From Rhizobium leguminosarum (GTDB lineage Bacteria; Pseudomonadota; Alphaproteobacteria; Rhizobiales; Rhizobiaceae), in contig NZ_JAGIOR010000001.1 in NCBI RefSeq assembly GCF_017876795.1, positions 3,374,501-3,438,500 of the forward strand: 64,000 nt of DNA, in the 5' to 3' direction. The position numbers were made by a program, and so were the translations under genes. The notes below the pieces were generated by a model. That model was not told where the DNA came from. It worked only from the letters and a program-made list of their open reading frames with translations, and searched no databases. Shown here one piece after another: positions 33,849 to 40,510 of the stretch; the first letter of the stretch is position 1, and every line of letters begins with the position of its first letter.

Positions 33849-34667
33849 ATGGCAACTGAAATACGCCTCCGAAAAGGCACGACGGCGCAGCATGCCGCAT
33901 TCACTGGCGCCAATGCCGAAATAACCGTTGATACAACAAAGAAAACAGCGGTCGTTCATGACGGCGCGACCCTCGGCGGTTTTCCGCTACAACGCGAAGA
34001 CGCCAGCATGGCGGCTGTAAAAATTCAGAAATTCACAGCGTCTGGAACCTACACGCCAGACGCCAAAATGATCTGGTGCATAATCGAGTGTATCGGCGGC
34101 GGCGGCGGTGGTGGTGGCGCGGCGAATGCCAGCGCCAATACGTTTAATGGCGCAGGCGGCGGTAGCTCAGGCGGCTATTCAAAAAAATCAGTATCCAAGG
34201 CCGCGGTGGGCGCTTCTCAAGCCGTCACGATCGGCGCGGCCGGTACGGCCGGGGCGGCAGGCAATAATGCGGGCGGTGCCGGCGGCGATACCAGTGTCGG
34301 GTCTCTTTGCGTAGCGAAGGGCGGTCTTGGCGGCGGCGGCGCGGCTGATGGTGCCAGTGGTGCGGGCAGTGCGGGCGCAACCATCACCGGGGCAGTTGGC
34401 GATATAACCTTGCCTGGTGGCATGGGATCCGACGGGAGAAACCACAACGCAACAGCTCTCGCGTTTTTCTCTGCCGGCGGCGCGGGTGCTGCAGCGCCAG
34501 TTTACGGCACTGCTACAAAAGCGACGGCTCCAGGCTCGAATGGCAATGCTGGAACCGGTTACGGGTCTGGCGGTAGCGGCGCATCGTCATACAATGCGGT
34601 CTCTCAGCGTGCAGGCGGCGCAGGCGTTGGCGGTTTCGTCATCATTACCGAGTTCTGCTGGGGCTAA
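33849..34667 (+). CDS. Glycine-rich tail fibre-like protein
   Basis: 272 aa. Residues 1-47 repeat the docking domain of the spike gene (IRLRKGTTAQHAAFTGANAEITVDTTKKTAVVHDGATLGGFPL). The rest is a glycine-rich domain with runs such as IGGGGGGGG and GAGGGSSGG and ending GGFVIITEFCWG, like the receptor-binding tips of many phage fibres. Starts 10 bases after the spike gene. Low-complexity GC-rich DNA here. Confidence 0.8.
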   Translation: MATEIRLRKGTTAQHAAFTGANAEITVDTTKKTAVVHDGATLGGFPLQREDASMAAVKIQKFTASGTYTPDAKMIWCIIECIGGGGGGGGAANASANTFNGAGGGSSGGYSKKSVSKAAVGASQAVTIGAAGTAGAAGNNAGGAGGDTSVGSLCVAKGGLGGGGAADGASGAGSAGATITGAVGDITLPGGMGSDGRNHNATALAFFSAGGAGAAAPVYGTATKATAPGSNGNAGTGYGSGGSGASSYNAVSQRAGGAGVGGFVIITEFCWG

Positions 34668-34811
34668 CGCCTGCCGCCGAGCGCACGTTGCGCAGCCGCA
34701 CGCATCCGATCGGGCGCGTTTAGCGCTGGGGTGTCATGGCGGCCTTCGGGCCGCCTTTTCCTCGATGCCTGCCCGCTCTACCTCATAGTACGGAGTTTGC
34801 ATCGGGAGAGA

Positions 34812-34925
34812 ATGATGGACCAGCGAGGCAGCCTGAGAGCAGTTCTGATTGCAATGTTCGTGGCGGCGGCGTTCATCGTGGTGGTCTACGCTGCGCAGCA
34901 CGCAAGCCTATTGCCGATGATGTAG
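34812..34925 (+). CDS. Tiny single-pass membrane protein
   Basis: 37 aa: a short charged start (MMDQRGSLR) and one helix LIAMFVAAAFIVVVYAA. GGGAGAGA precedes the ATG. The size and place after the fibre genes could suit a holin-like or superinfection-exclusion peptide, but no lysis enzyme is near, so the role is open. Confidence 0.5.
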   Translation: MMDQRGSLRAVLIAMFVAAAFIVVVYAAQHASLLPMM

Positions 34926-34971
34926 CGGGTGGGGGCGGTCGAGAGGCCGCCCTCACACTTCTCGCTCTTAT

Positions 34972-35109
34972 TCAGAAGTCGAAGGCTTTATCGTCGCGAT
35001 AGGCCCTGCTGAATTCTTCCTCCCAAGGGTCGTAAAGCTTCACGTCTTTGGGAGGCGGCGGCCGCTTCTGCACTTCGTCATTTTTGTCTTGGTCTTTGGA
35101 ATCGTTCAT
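34972..35109 (-). CDS. Small hypothetical protein, charged
   Basis: 45 aa: MNDSKDQDKNDEVQKRPPPPKDVKLYDPWEEEFSRAYRDDKAFDF. Acidic with a proline run; no membrane segment. AGAGGTG lies about 5 bases before the ATG at 35109. Opposite strand to the structural genes. Function unknown. Confidence 0.5.
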   Translation of the reverse strand: MNDSKDQDKNDEVQKRPPPPKDVKLYDPWEEEFSRAYRDDKAFDF

Positions 35110-35150
35110 GGCGTCACCTCTGACGCGCCTTCTATCGGGGCAAGGTCCGC

Positions 35151-35417
35151 GTGTCGACCGTAGGTCGAACACAATTTGTGGATGTCGGTGACAATAGCGG
35201 CCTCGGCCTGCCATTCATCCATGTTAAGCTGGCCGCAGGCAGATGCTTTCGCCCGGCTCGTGGCCCTTCAACAACGGTGCGCGTCGTCGATCAAAACAGC
35301 AGGCTTTTGACATTGATTAGAGACCACCCCACGCGAACCGCCCTCGTTGTTGCGCTTGTTGTCGGCGGCTTTTTCTTCGGCGCCATCCGCTTCTGCATTT
35401 TGGCAGGATACCTTTAA
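35151..35417 (+). CDS. Possible small membrane protein
   Basis: 88 aa with a GTG start. The N-terminal half is unremarkable; the C-terminus has one transmembrane helix (ALVVALVVGGFFFGAIRFCI). Support is modest: CAAGG lies 5 bases before the GTG. A shorter product starting inside is possible. Confidence 0.35.
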   Translation: MSTVGRTQFVDVGDNSGLGLPFIHVKLAAGRCFRPARGPSTTVRVVDQNSRLLTLIRDHPTRTALVVALVVGGFFFGAIRFCILAGYL

Positions 35418-35772
35418 AGGTCATGGCCGTGGCGGCGTTGATGGCTGCGTTGGCTAGTTAGGAAGCGCGCTAATTTTAAATTAGCCGCGACGATTGCCAG
35501 GGAATATGCTATTAAGAGAATGGATTAATAGCGCAATTGACGTCACTGGCTATGGTCACAGACCATAGCCAGTGGAGCCTTAATTGGTCAATTGGAAACC
35601 AATTGAAATTCTATCATTCAACAAGATATTGAATTCCAATTGCGCGATATGCAGATATGCATTATGCGTAGTGGCACAAGGCTATTTCACGATAGCCAAT
35701 TCAATTGCCGCAGCGGAACAAAATGTTAAGCGCGCGATTGTATAATCCGAGTTCAAATTATTGGAGGCCAAC
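35418..35772. other. AT-rich gene-free interval with several palindromes
   Basis: About 350 bases, clearly richer in A and T than the surroundings. It contains at least three perfect inverted repeats (see 35469-35606) and the promoter region of the GNAT pair. No supported gene. Confidence 0.5.
35469..35606. repeat. Cluster of perfect palindromes
   Basis: GCTAATTT-T-AAATTAGC (35469-35485); a 14-bp stem CACTGGCTATGGTC with a 3-base loop ACA and its exact complement (35544-35574); and TCAATTGG-AAA-CCAATTGA (35588-35606). More CAATTG motifs follow to about 35710. Could be an origin, a recombination or packaging region, or a terminator without T-run. Confidence 0.65.
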
Positions 35773-35943
35773 ATGGTTGCGCTTTTGAAGGACAACGGCG
35801 AATACTCGCCGATGGCTGTCGTTTATGACACTAAAAAGTTCGAGCAGCTGGCAGCTTCTATGAAGGAGGCTCCCAAGCCTGTCCCGGGTTTGGTAGAAGC
35901 CATCCGTAAAAACCGCGAGCAGTTTAAGAACGCTTCGAAATAA
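35773..35943 (+). CDS. Small protein upstream of the GNAT gene, candidate antitoxin
   Basis: 56 aa: MVALLKDNGEYSPMAVVYDTKKFEQLAASMKEAPKPVPGLVEAIRKN. GGAGG lies 5 bases before ATG 35773, which is preferred over 35761. It ends 12 bases before the GNAT gene. It is not an obvious ribbon-helix-helix DUF1778 protein, the usual partner of GNAT toxins, so the antitoxin call rests on gene position. Confidence 0.5.
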   Translation: MVALLKDNGEYSPMAVVYDTKKFEQLAASMKEAPKPVPGLVEAIRKNREQFKNASK

Positions 35944-35955
35944 ACGATTGTTTGC

Positions 35956-36477
35956 ATGGAAGATATTGTTATTGAGCCCCTCAGCGGCGAGCACCCGCGA
36001 GGGGCTTTTTGCTGCAACCTTAACCGAATCGATAGCTTTTTCAAAAAGCATGCGCTTGATCGCCATCAAGCCTATGGACAGAGAGTTTTTGTTGCGAGGC
36101 GGCCCGACGATAACACTCCGTTGGGCTTCTATTCTCTCACGACCATGACCTTCCAGCCAGGAATGAACGAAGAGGCGGATGCTAAATTCGGCCGGTTTGC
36201 TGCAATTCCATCAATCTATCTTGCAATGATCGCCAGGGACCAAACCTCACCTAAAGGACTTGGTGAGTTCTTGATGATCAATGCCTTCAAACGCGCACTC
36301 GATGTTCGTGAACAAATTGGGGTGTATGCAATAACGCTGCACGCGTTTAATGAGAAAGTTAAAGAAAACTACGAGAAGCTCGGTTTTCAAGTTTTTGCTG
36401 ATGAACGGAAGCAAGGGGAATATCCCGCAATGTTCATCCCCCTTTCGACAGTTGCGGCTACGTTCGACGCCGCCTAA
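35956..36477 (+). CDS. GNAT-family acetyltransferase, toxin-like
   Basis: 173 aa. Resembles TacT/AtaT-type GNAT proteins: IEPLSGEHPRGAFCCNLNRIDSFFKKHALDRHQAYGQRVFVARR, then GFYSLTTMTF, the acetyl-CoA loop region MIARDQTSPKGLGEFLMINAFKRAL, and the C-terminal NEKVKENYEKLGFQVF with the catalytic tyrosine region. Such enzymes acetylate aminoacyl-tRNA in toxin-antitoxin pairs. Located in the cargo end of the element with a small gene directly upstream. Confidence 0.75.
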   Translation: MEDIVIEPLSGEHPRGAFCCNLNRIDSFFKKHALDRHQAYGQRVFVARRPDDNTPLGFYSLTTMTFQPGMNEEADAKFGRFAAIPSIYLAMIARDQTSPKGLGEFLMINAFKRALDVREQIGVYAITLHAFNEKVKENYEKLGFQVFADERKQGEYPAMFIPLSTVAATFDAA

Positions 36478-36536
36478 GCCGAAGCGCTTCGGCCCGCTCC
36501 TCACGTGCCATCGCATTCCATCTTAGCCCTATGGTT

Positions 36537-36797
36537 TTATTTCCGAAATCTGCCTTTCTCGCACCAATAACGGACCTTAACGCCCGGTTGCGCCACAAAG
36601 AGACCTGCAGCAATTTGACAGTTTTCGGAGTTGTACGACTCGCCGTCACTGCTGTCGAAAGAAGCAACGTGCAAGCGCATGTTCTCGTCGAGCACGCTGT
36701 TGCGATACAGAGTGTATTTGCTGCTGTCGTCGCTGCAGCTTGCGATGAGAACCAACAGTAGGCATAGCAACAGGCGCAGCAGGGCCATGCTACGCAT
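36537..36797 (-). CDS. Small lipoprotein
   Basis: 86 aa with a lipoprotein signal: MALLRLLLCLLLVLIASC, lipobox LIASC, then SDDSSKYTLYRNSVLDENMRLHVASFDSS. Two later cysteines (ENCQ, YWCEK) could form a disulfide outside the cytoplasm. It overlaps the end of the XRE gene by 8 bases and should be cotranscribed with it. Possibly a lysogenic conversion or surface-exclusion factor; unproven. Confidence 0.65.
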   Translation of the reverse strand: MRSMALLRLLLCLLLVLIASCSDDSSKYTLYRNSVLDENMRLHVASFDSSDGESYNSENCQIAAGLFVAQPGVKVRYWCEKGRFRK

Positions 36798-37038
36798 CCG
36801 ATTTCGGCTGCGTCATAAGGCGAACGCCTGGGCCGCCCGAGCCGGAATAGGTGCCGTCGAGGAAGATCACACCGGCCTCCTCTAGGGCGCGCTGCAGCGC
36901 GTCAACCGTCCGCTCTTTTAGATCTTCGCCTGACTCAAACCTGGATACGGTCCCGGGCGCGACTTTTGCCATGGTCGCGAGATCTCGCACACCGATATTG
37001 AGCGCCATGCGCGCCATTTTACACTGGAGAGGAATCAT
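36790..37038 (-). CDS. XRE (Cro/CI) family regulator
   Basis: 82 aa. HTH_XRE pattern: QCKMARMALNIGVRDLATMAKVAPGTVSRFESGEDLKERTVDALQRALEEAGVIFLDG. Similar single-domain regulators control mobile-element cargo. Divergent from the gene at 37139, with palindromic sites between them. Confidence 0.8.
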   Translation of the reverse strand: MIPLQCKMARMALNIGVRDLATMAKVAPGTVSRFESGEDLKERTVDALQRALEEAGVIFLDGTYSGSGGPGVRLMTQPKSDA

Positions 37039-37064
37039 TTTTGATACAGGGTTTCAAAATCGTG

Positions 37065-37104
37065 TTGACGTATCGAAAACAATTCGATATTGATACGTTG
37101 TATC
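37065..37104. promoter_or_regulatory. Divergent promoter with operator palindromes
   Basis: TATCGAA-N5-TTCGATA (37071-37089) is a perfect inverted repeat, and GATAC-GTT-GTATC (37092-37104) is another. A TTGACG -35-like hexamer (37065-37070) with TATTGA 17 bases later (37088-37093) points rightward. The sites probably bind the adjacent XRE protein. Confidence 0.55.
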
Positions 37105-37138
37105 GAATTTAGAGCAGAAACGCAACGAGGAGCGTCAA

Positions 37139-37393
37139 ATGACCAACCACACCCAGGTGAAGCATTCGGATAGAACCCAATTGCCACGCGGCCTTCTCCC
37201 GAGAAGACGCTTCGCGAATCCTGATTACGAAATGGCCTTTATGATCGGCCAGCCGGTCACACTAATTTGCACGAACGAGACCGCCGTAGTTGTCGGGCGG
37301 ATCCAGATTGTTGATTGCCTTGACGAATACCTGATAAAGCTCGTTGACGCGGACGCCGATCCGCTCCGAGTTTACGCGCATCAGATTTCTTGA
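37139..37393 (+). CDS. Small hypothetical protein divergent from the XRE gene
   Basis: 84 aa: basic start (DRTQLPRGLLPRRRFANPDYEMAFMIGQPVTLI) and a beta-rich second half (AVVVGRIQIVDCLDEYLIKLVDAD). GAGGAG lies 6 bases before the ATG. Probably repressed by the XRE protein. No family recognised. Confidence 0.6.
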   Translation: MTNHTQVKHSDRTQLPRGLLPRRRFANPDYEMAFMIGQPVTLICTNETAVVVGRIQIVDCLDEYLIKLVDADADPLRVYAHQIS

Positions 37394-37429
37394 GATTTTC
37401 CATCCCGTCGCCTCTTAGCAGGCACGGGT

Positions 37430-37628
37430 AAGCGGCTGGCGTCAACACTCCGTGCGCTGGCCGGGTGGAGCCTCGCTTGATAACGGGGCTCCCTCGGTAC
37501 TCTTCGGCCGCAGCCCTGGCCGATCGGCGCTCAGCCGTGGTAGCCGCATTCCGCGGCTGAGCGCCTCTCCAAATTACCACGCCACCACAAAGCGCCCCAC
37601 CGGCCTCACCAGCCGGTGGGATTTTCGT
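37430..37628 (+). ncRNA. Candidate structured RNA with terminator
   Basis: A gene-free stretch with successive stems: GGAGCC (37467-37472) with GGCTCC (37487-37492), GGCCGCAGCCCTGGCC-type pairing near 37506-37521, GCGCTCAGCCG (37527-37537) with its exact complement (37554-37564), and a final intrinsic terminator (37596-37628). The order of stems and a terminator suggests a small RNA of about 150-200 nt. No family recognised; it could also be a leader of the downstream gene. Confidence 0.35.
37596..37628 (+). terminator. Intrinsic terminator
   Basis: CCCACCGGC (37596-37604), 7-base loop, GCCGGTGGG (37612-37620), then ATTTTCGTTCT. Perfect 9-bp stem. Confidence 0.7.
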
Positions 37629-37651
37629 TCTGCCGTACTACCTTTGCCACC

Positions 37652-38071
37652 ATGAAGACGGCACTGAAACGACGATACCTGCTGTTGCTCTTCCAAAAGC
37701 AGGAAGGGAAATGCTGCTATTGCGACCAGCACGTAATTCTTTCCTACCGTTGGCGCGATCAGCAGCGGCCTGACGCCGCCACGATAGAGCACCTACAGCG
37801 GCTAGCGGACGGTGGAGGTCACCATCCCGACAATCTCGCGCTCGCGTGCAAGTCATGCAATGAGGGTCGGCAAGAACTCGACTGGCTGACATACCGATCA
37901 CTAAAGCGGGCGAGATCCACGAATACGTGCGATCCGTCGATCGCGGAGCAAGGGCAGCAGAGTGAGCCACGCAGATCATGCGCCATTCATGTTCCAACGA
38001 ATGCCCGCCAACCCTTGGAAAAGCCCGGAAATGCTGGGAATCCTCGGCAACACCGATGGCGCATGATTTAG
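37652..38071 (+). CDS. HNH endonuclease, cargo end of the element
   Basis: 139 aa. HNH core: KCCYCDQHVILSYRW, then TIEHLQRLADGGGHHPDNLALACKSCNEGR; the CxxC pair, the H of IEHL, the N of PDN and the CxxC...N form the zinc-supported HNH fold. The C-terminal 60 residues are low complexity. No Shine-Dalgarno is obvious before ATG 37652. It lies next to attR and may be a homing or defence nuclease; that is inference. Confidence 0.7.
   Translation: MKTALKRRYLLLLFQKQEGKCCYCDQHVILSYRWRDQQRPDAATIEHLQRLADGGGHHPDNLALACKSCNEGRQELDWLTYRSLKRARSTNTCDPSIAEQGQQSEPRRSCAIHVPTNARQPLEKPGNAGNPRQHRWRMI
37978..38064. promoter_or_regulatory. Candidate integrase arm-binding sites (right)
   Basis: ATGCGCCA at 37978-37985 and its complement TGGCGCAT at 38057-38064, within 125 bases of attR. 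They match the octamers near attL and before the integrase gene. Confidence 0.35.
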
Positions 38072-38101
38072 CACCGAAATCCCACCTAACTTGTTGAAAT
38101 T

Positions 38102-38148
38102 AATGGTGAGAGCGTCGGGGTTCGAACCCGAGACCTACTGATTAAAAG
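38102..38148. repeat. attR: 3' part of tRNA-Lys
   Basis: 47 bp identical to attL at 18268-18314. Here it is joined to the rest of the tRNA, so the gene remains whole after integration. Confidence 0.9.
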
Positions 38149-38179
38149 TCAGTTGCTCTACCAGCTGAGCTACGCTCTC
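38104..38179 (-). tRNA. tRNA-Lys(TTT)
   Basis: 76 nt including encoded CCA. Acceptor stem GAGAGCG/CGCTCTC, D arm GCTCAGCTGGTAGAGC, anticodon arm CTGAC-TTTTAAT-type loop with anticodon TTT, variable loop, T arm CGGGTTCGAACCCCG. It is the integration target of the element at 18268-38148. Confidence 0.95.
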
Positions 38180-38459
38180 CCGCTCCGCGGGTGTGATGCA
38201 CCCCGGCTGGAAGTGGGCGGAACATAGGCAGGCGACCCATTGCGGTCAACCGAAAAATTCGGCTTTTTCCGGCAGTCGGCACATTTCTTGCGGACGCAAG
38301 GCACATACCTTGCGAGGGCAAGGCACATGACGAGAAATCGGCGGCGAGCTTGTCATCGAATCCTTGGCGATGCTCTGCGCCCTGTGAGAAAACCGCAAGA
38401 TCGGTCGAGCGCGTCATGTCGGCATGCGCTTATCTCCTGCTGCCACGGAGGACAGAAGG

Positions 38460-39341
38460 ATGAAGGCGGCGCTTCAAAACTACCATGACCGGATGCAGCG
38501 GGTGCTGGATCACTTGGATCGGCATCTGGACGACGATCTGGACCTGGAAACGGTGAGCGGCGTTGCAGCCTTCTCGAAGTTTCATTTCCACCGGCAGTTC
38601 ACGGCGACTTTCGGTCTATCCGTGCATCGTTATATCCAGCTTGCCCGGATGAAGCGCGCTTCGCACCGGCTGGCCTACAGGGATGCCCAAAGCGTCACCG
38701 ATATAGCGATGGATGCCGGTTACGATGCACCTGATGCCTTCGCCCGCGCCTTTCGGCAACGGTTCGGGCAATCGCCTTCGTCGTTCCGGAAATCTCCCGA
38801 CTGGGAGCCGTGGCTTGCGGCCTTCGGGCCTCTCGACAACGCAAGGAGCAAGCGCATGCAGAAGACTTTTACCACTGACGACGTGACGATTCGCAATGTG
38901 CCCACCACGCCGGTGGCGATCATCGAGCATCGGGGCGAGCCGGCGATGCTCGGCGCCACCATCCAGCGGTTCATCGCCTGGCGCCAGGCTGCTGGCCTGC
39001 ACCCCAAGACAAATCCGACCTTCAATGTCTGGCGGTCCGAGCGGTGTCCTGCGTCGCCTGCCGATTACAGCGTGGACCTCTGTGTCGGGACCGACCAACC
39101 GATCGAGGCAAACGGCGCGCAGATCAAAGCCGGCGAAATCCCCGGCGGACGCTGCGCGGTGCTGCGCGTGGTCGGCAACACCGACAATCTGCAGCCCGCC
39201 GCGCTCTATCTTTATCGCGACTGGCTTCCGCTGAGCGGCGAAGAAGCACGCGACTTTCCGATCTATTGCCAGCGGCTGAGCTTCTTTCCGGAGGTGGCGG
39301 AGCACGAGGCGGTCGCGGAACTGTTTCTGCCGCTGAAATAG
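38460..39341 (+). CDS. AraC family regulator with GyrI-like effector domain
   Basis: 293 aa, Rob/SoxS-type layout. N-terminal double HTH of AraC: RVLDHLDRHLDDDLDLETVSGVAAFSKFHFHRQF, then SVTDIAMDAGYDAPDAFARAFRQRFGQSPSSFR. C-terminal GyrI-like ligand-binding domain from about residue 140 (VTIRNVPTTPVAIIEHRGEP to the C-terminus), which usually binds cationic drugs or lipophilic amines. ATG 38460 has GGAGGACAGAAGG upstream. No obvious target gene adjacent. Confidence 0.9.
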   Translation: MKAALQNYHDRMQRVLDHLDRHLDDDLDLETVSGVAAFSKFHFHRQFTATFGLSVHRYIQLARMKRASHRLAYRDAQSVTDIAMDAGYDAPDAFARAFRQRFGQSPSSFRKSPDWEPWLAAFGPLDNARSKRMQKTFTTDDVTIRNVPTTPVAIIEHRGEPAMLGATIQRFIAWRQAAGLHPKTNPTFNVWRSERCPASPADYSVDLCVGTDQPIEANGAQIKAGEIPGGRCAVLRVVGNTDNLQPAALYLYRDWLPLSGEEARDFPIYCQRLSFFPEVAEHEAVAELFLPLK

Positions 39342-39420
39342 CGCCCTCCGACGGCGGGCTGTCGCTTCCTATGGTCGGGAAATGGACAAGCCGCGCGTCG
39401 CATTAAACTTGAATCATGTG

Positions 39421-39482
39421 ACGCGCTTTTTGTTGCATGTCGTTATCCCGGAACCGCTGCACACTTCCAGGCGACATGCATT
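39421..39482. repeat. RIME-type repeat, partial copy
   Basis: GCATGTCGTTATCCCGGAACCGCTGCACACTT-type core and final GCGACATGCA match the right half of the repeats at 12876, 16080 and 47665 with several differences. Confidence 0.5.
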
Positions 39483-39562
39483 GGCCAAGCGCAAAAAGGT
39501 GATTGGCAATCCGGGGCCTGCAAAGCTAGGAACATCATGCAGATTGCAGCCGGAGAGAATGT

Positions 39563-40312
39563 GTGTCGATTGCCGATATTTCCCTGTGGAGCGCGTTGAT
39601 TGCCGGGGCGCTTTCCTTTCTTTCGCCCTGCGTGCTTCCCCTCGTCCCACCTTATCTCTGCTATATGGCCGGCATTTCAGTCGAGCAGTTCCGTGGCGGC
39701 GGCGCGGTTGCCGTCGCGCCCGATGTCCGGCGCGGCGTGTTGTTTTCCGCCCTGCTCTTCACGCTCGGCTTCGCCACGGTCTTCGTGGCGCTCGGCGCCG
39801 GCGCCTCCAGCATCGGCATGGCGCTTCGCCAGCATCTCGACCTGTTGTCGAAGCTCGGCGGGCTGATCATCATCGTCATGGGGCTGAATTTCCTCGGCCT
39901 CTTCCGAATCGGAGTGCTTGCCCGCGAGGCGCGCTTCCAGGGCGGCGGCAAGCCGGCGACGCTGACGGGGGCCTATGTCATGGGCCTTGCCTTCGCCTTC
40001 GGCTGGACGCCCTGCATCGGCCCCGTGCTCGGCGCGATCCTCGGTGTCGCCGCCTCGCGCGAGACGGTCGGCTCCGGCGCCGGGCTGCTCGCCGTCTATT
40101 CGCTCGGCCTGGCGATCCCCTTCTGGATCGCCGCCGGATTTTCCGGCGCCTTCATGCGCTTCCTCTCGCGCTTCCGCCGCCATCTCGGTACGGTGGAAAA
40201 GGTGATGGGTGTCTTCCTCGTGCTGACCGGCCTCGCCTTCCTGTTCGGATGGGTCAGCGACGTGGCCATCTGGTTTCAGCAGACCTTCCCGATCCTGATG
40301 CAGATCGGCTAA
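39563..40312 (+). CDS. ccdA: Cytochrome c biogenesis protein CcdA
   Basis: 249 aa integral membrane protein with about six helices. The two redox-active cysteines sit in LSPCVLPLVPPYLCYMAG (helix 1) and GWTPCIGPVLGAILG (helix 4), as in CcdA, which moves electrons from cytoplasmic thioredoxin to periplasmic thiol proteins for cytochrome c maturation. GTG start with GGAGAG upstream. No other ccm gene is adjacent. Confidence 0.92.
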   Translation: MSIADISLWSALIAGALSFLSPCVLPLVPPYLCYMAGISVEQFRGGGAVAVAPDVRRGVLFSALLFTLGFATVFVALGAGASSIGMALRQHLDLLSKLGGLIIIVMGLNFLGLFRIGVLAREARFQGGGKPATLTGAYVMGLAFAFGWTPCIGPVLGAILGVAASRETVGSGAGLLAVYSLGLAIPFWIAAGFSGAFMRFLSRFRRHLGTVEKVMGVFLVLTGLAFLFGWVSDVAIWFQQTFPILMQIG

Positions 40313-40510
40313 ACCAAGCACGGGCGATCGATAGATCCGCTCCGGTCGTTCGACGGCCCCGCAACCTGAATGACAGACCTATGCCGAGGTATAGCTCGCC
40401 CTGTCCTTGGCCCTACCAGGCCTTATCCCTCGACCCAATCGACCGAAAACAGGCCTCACTGTAGCGTCGTCGGTGCCGTCTCTAAGGCGGCGGGTCAGAA
40501 GGAGACAAAC

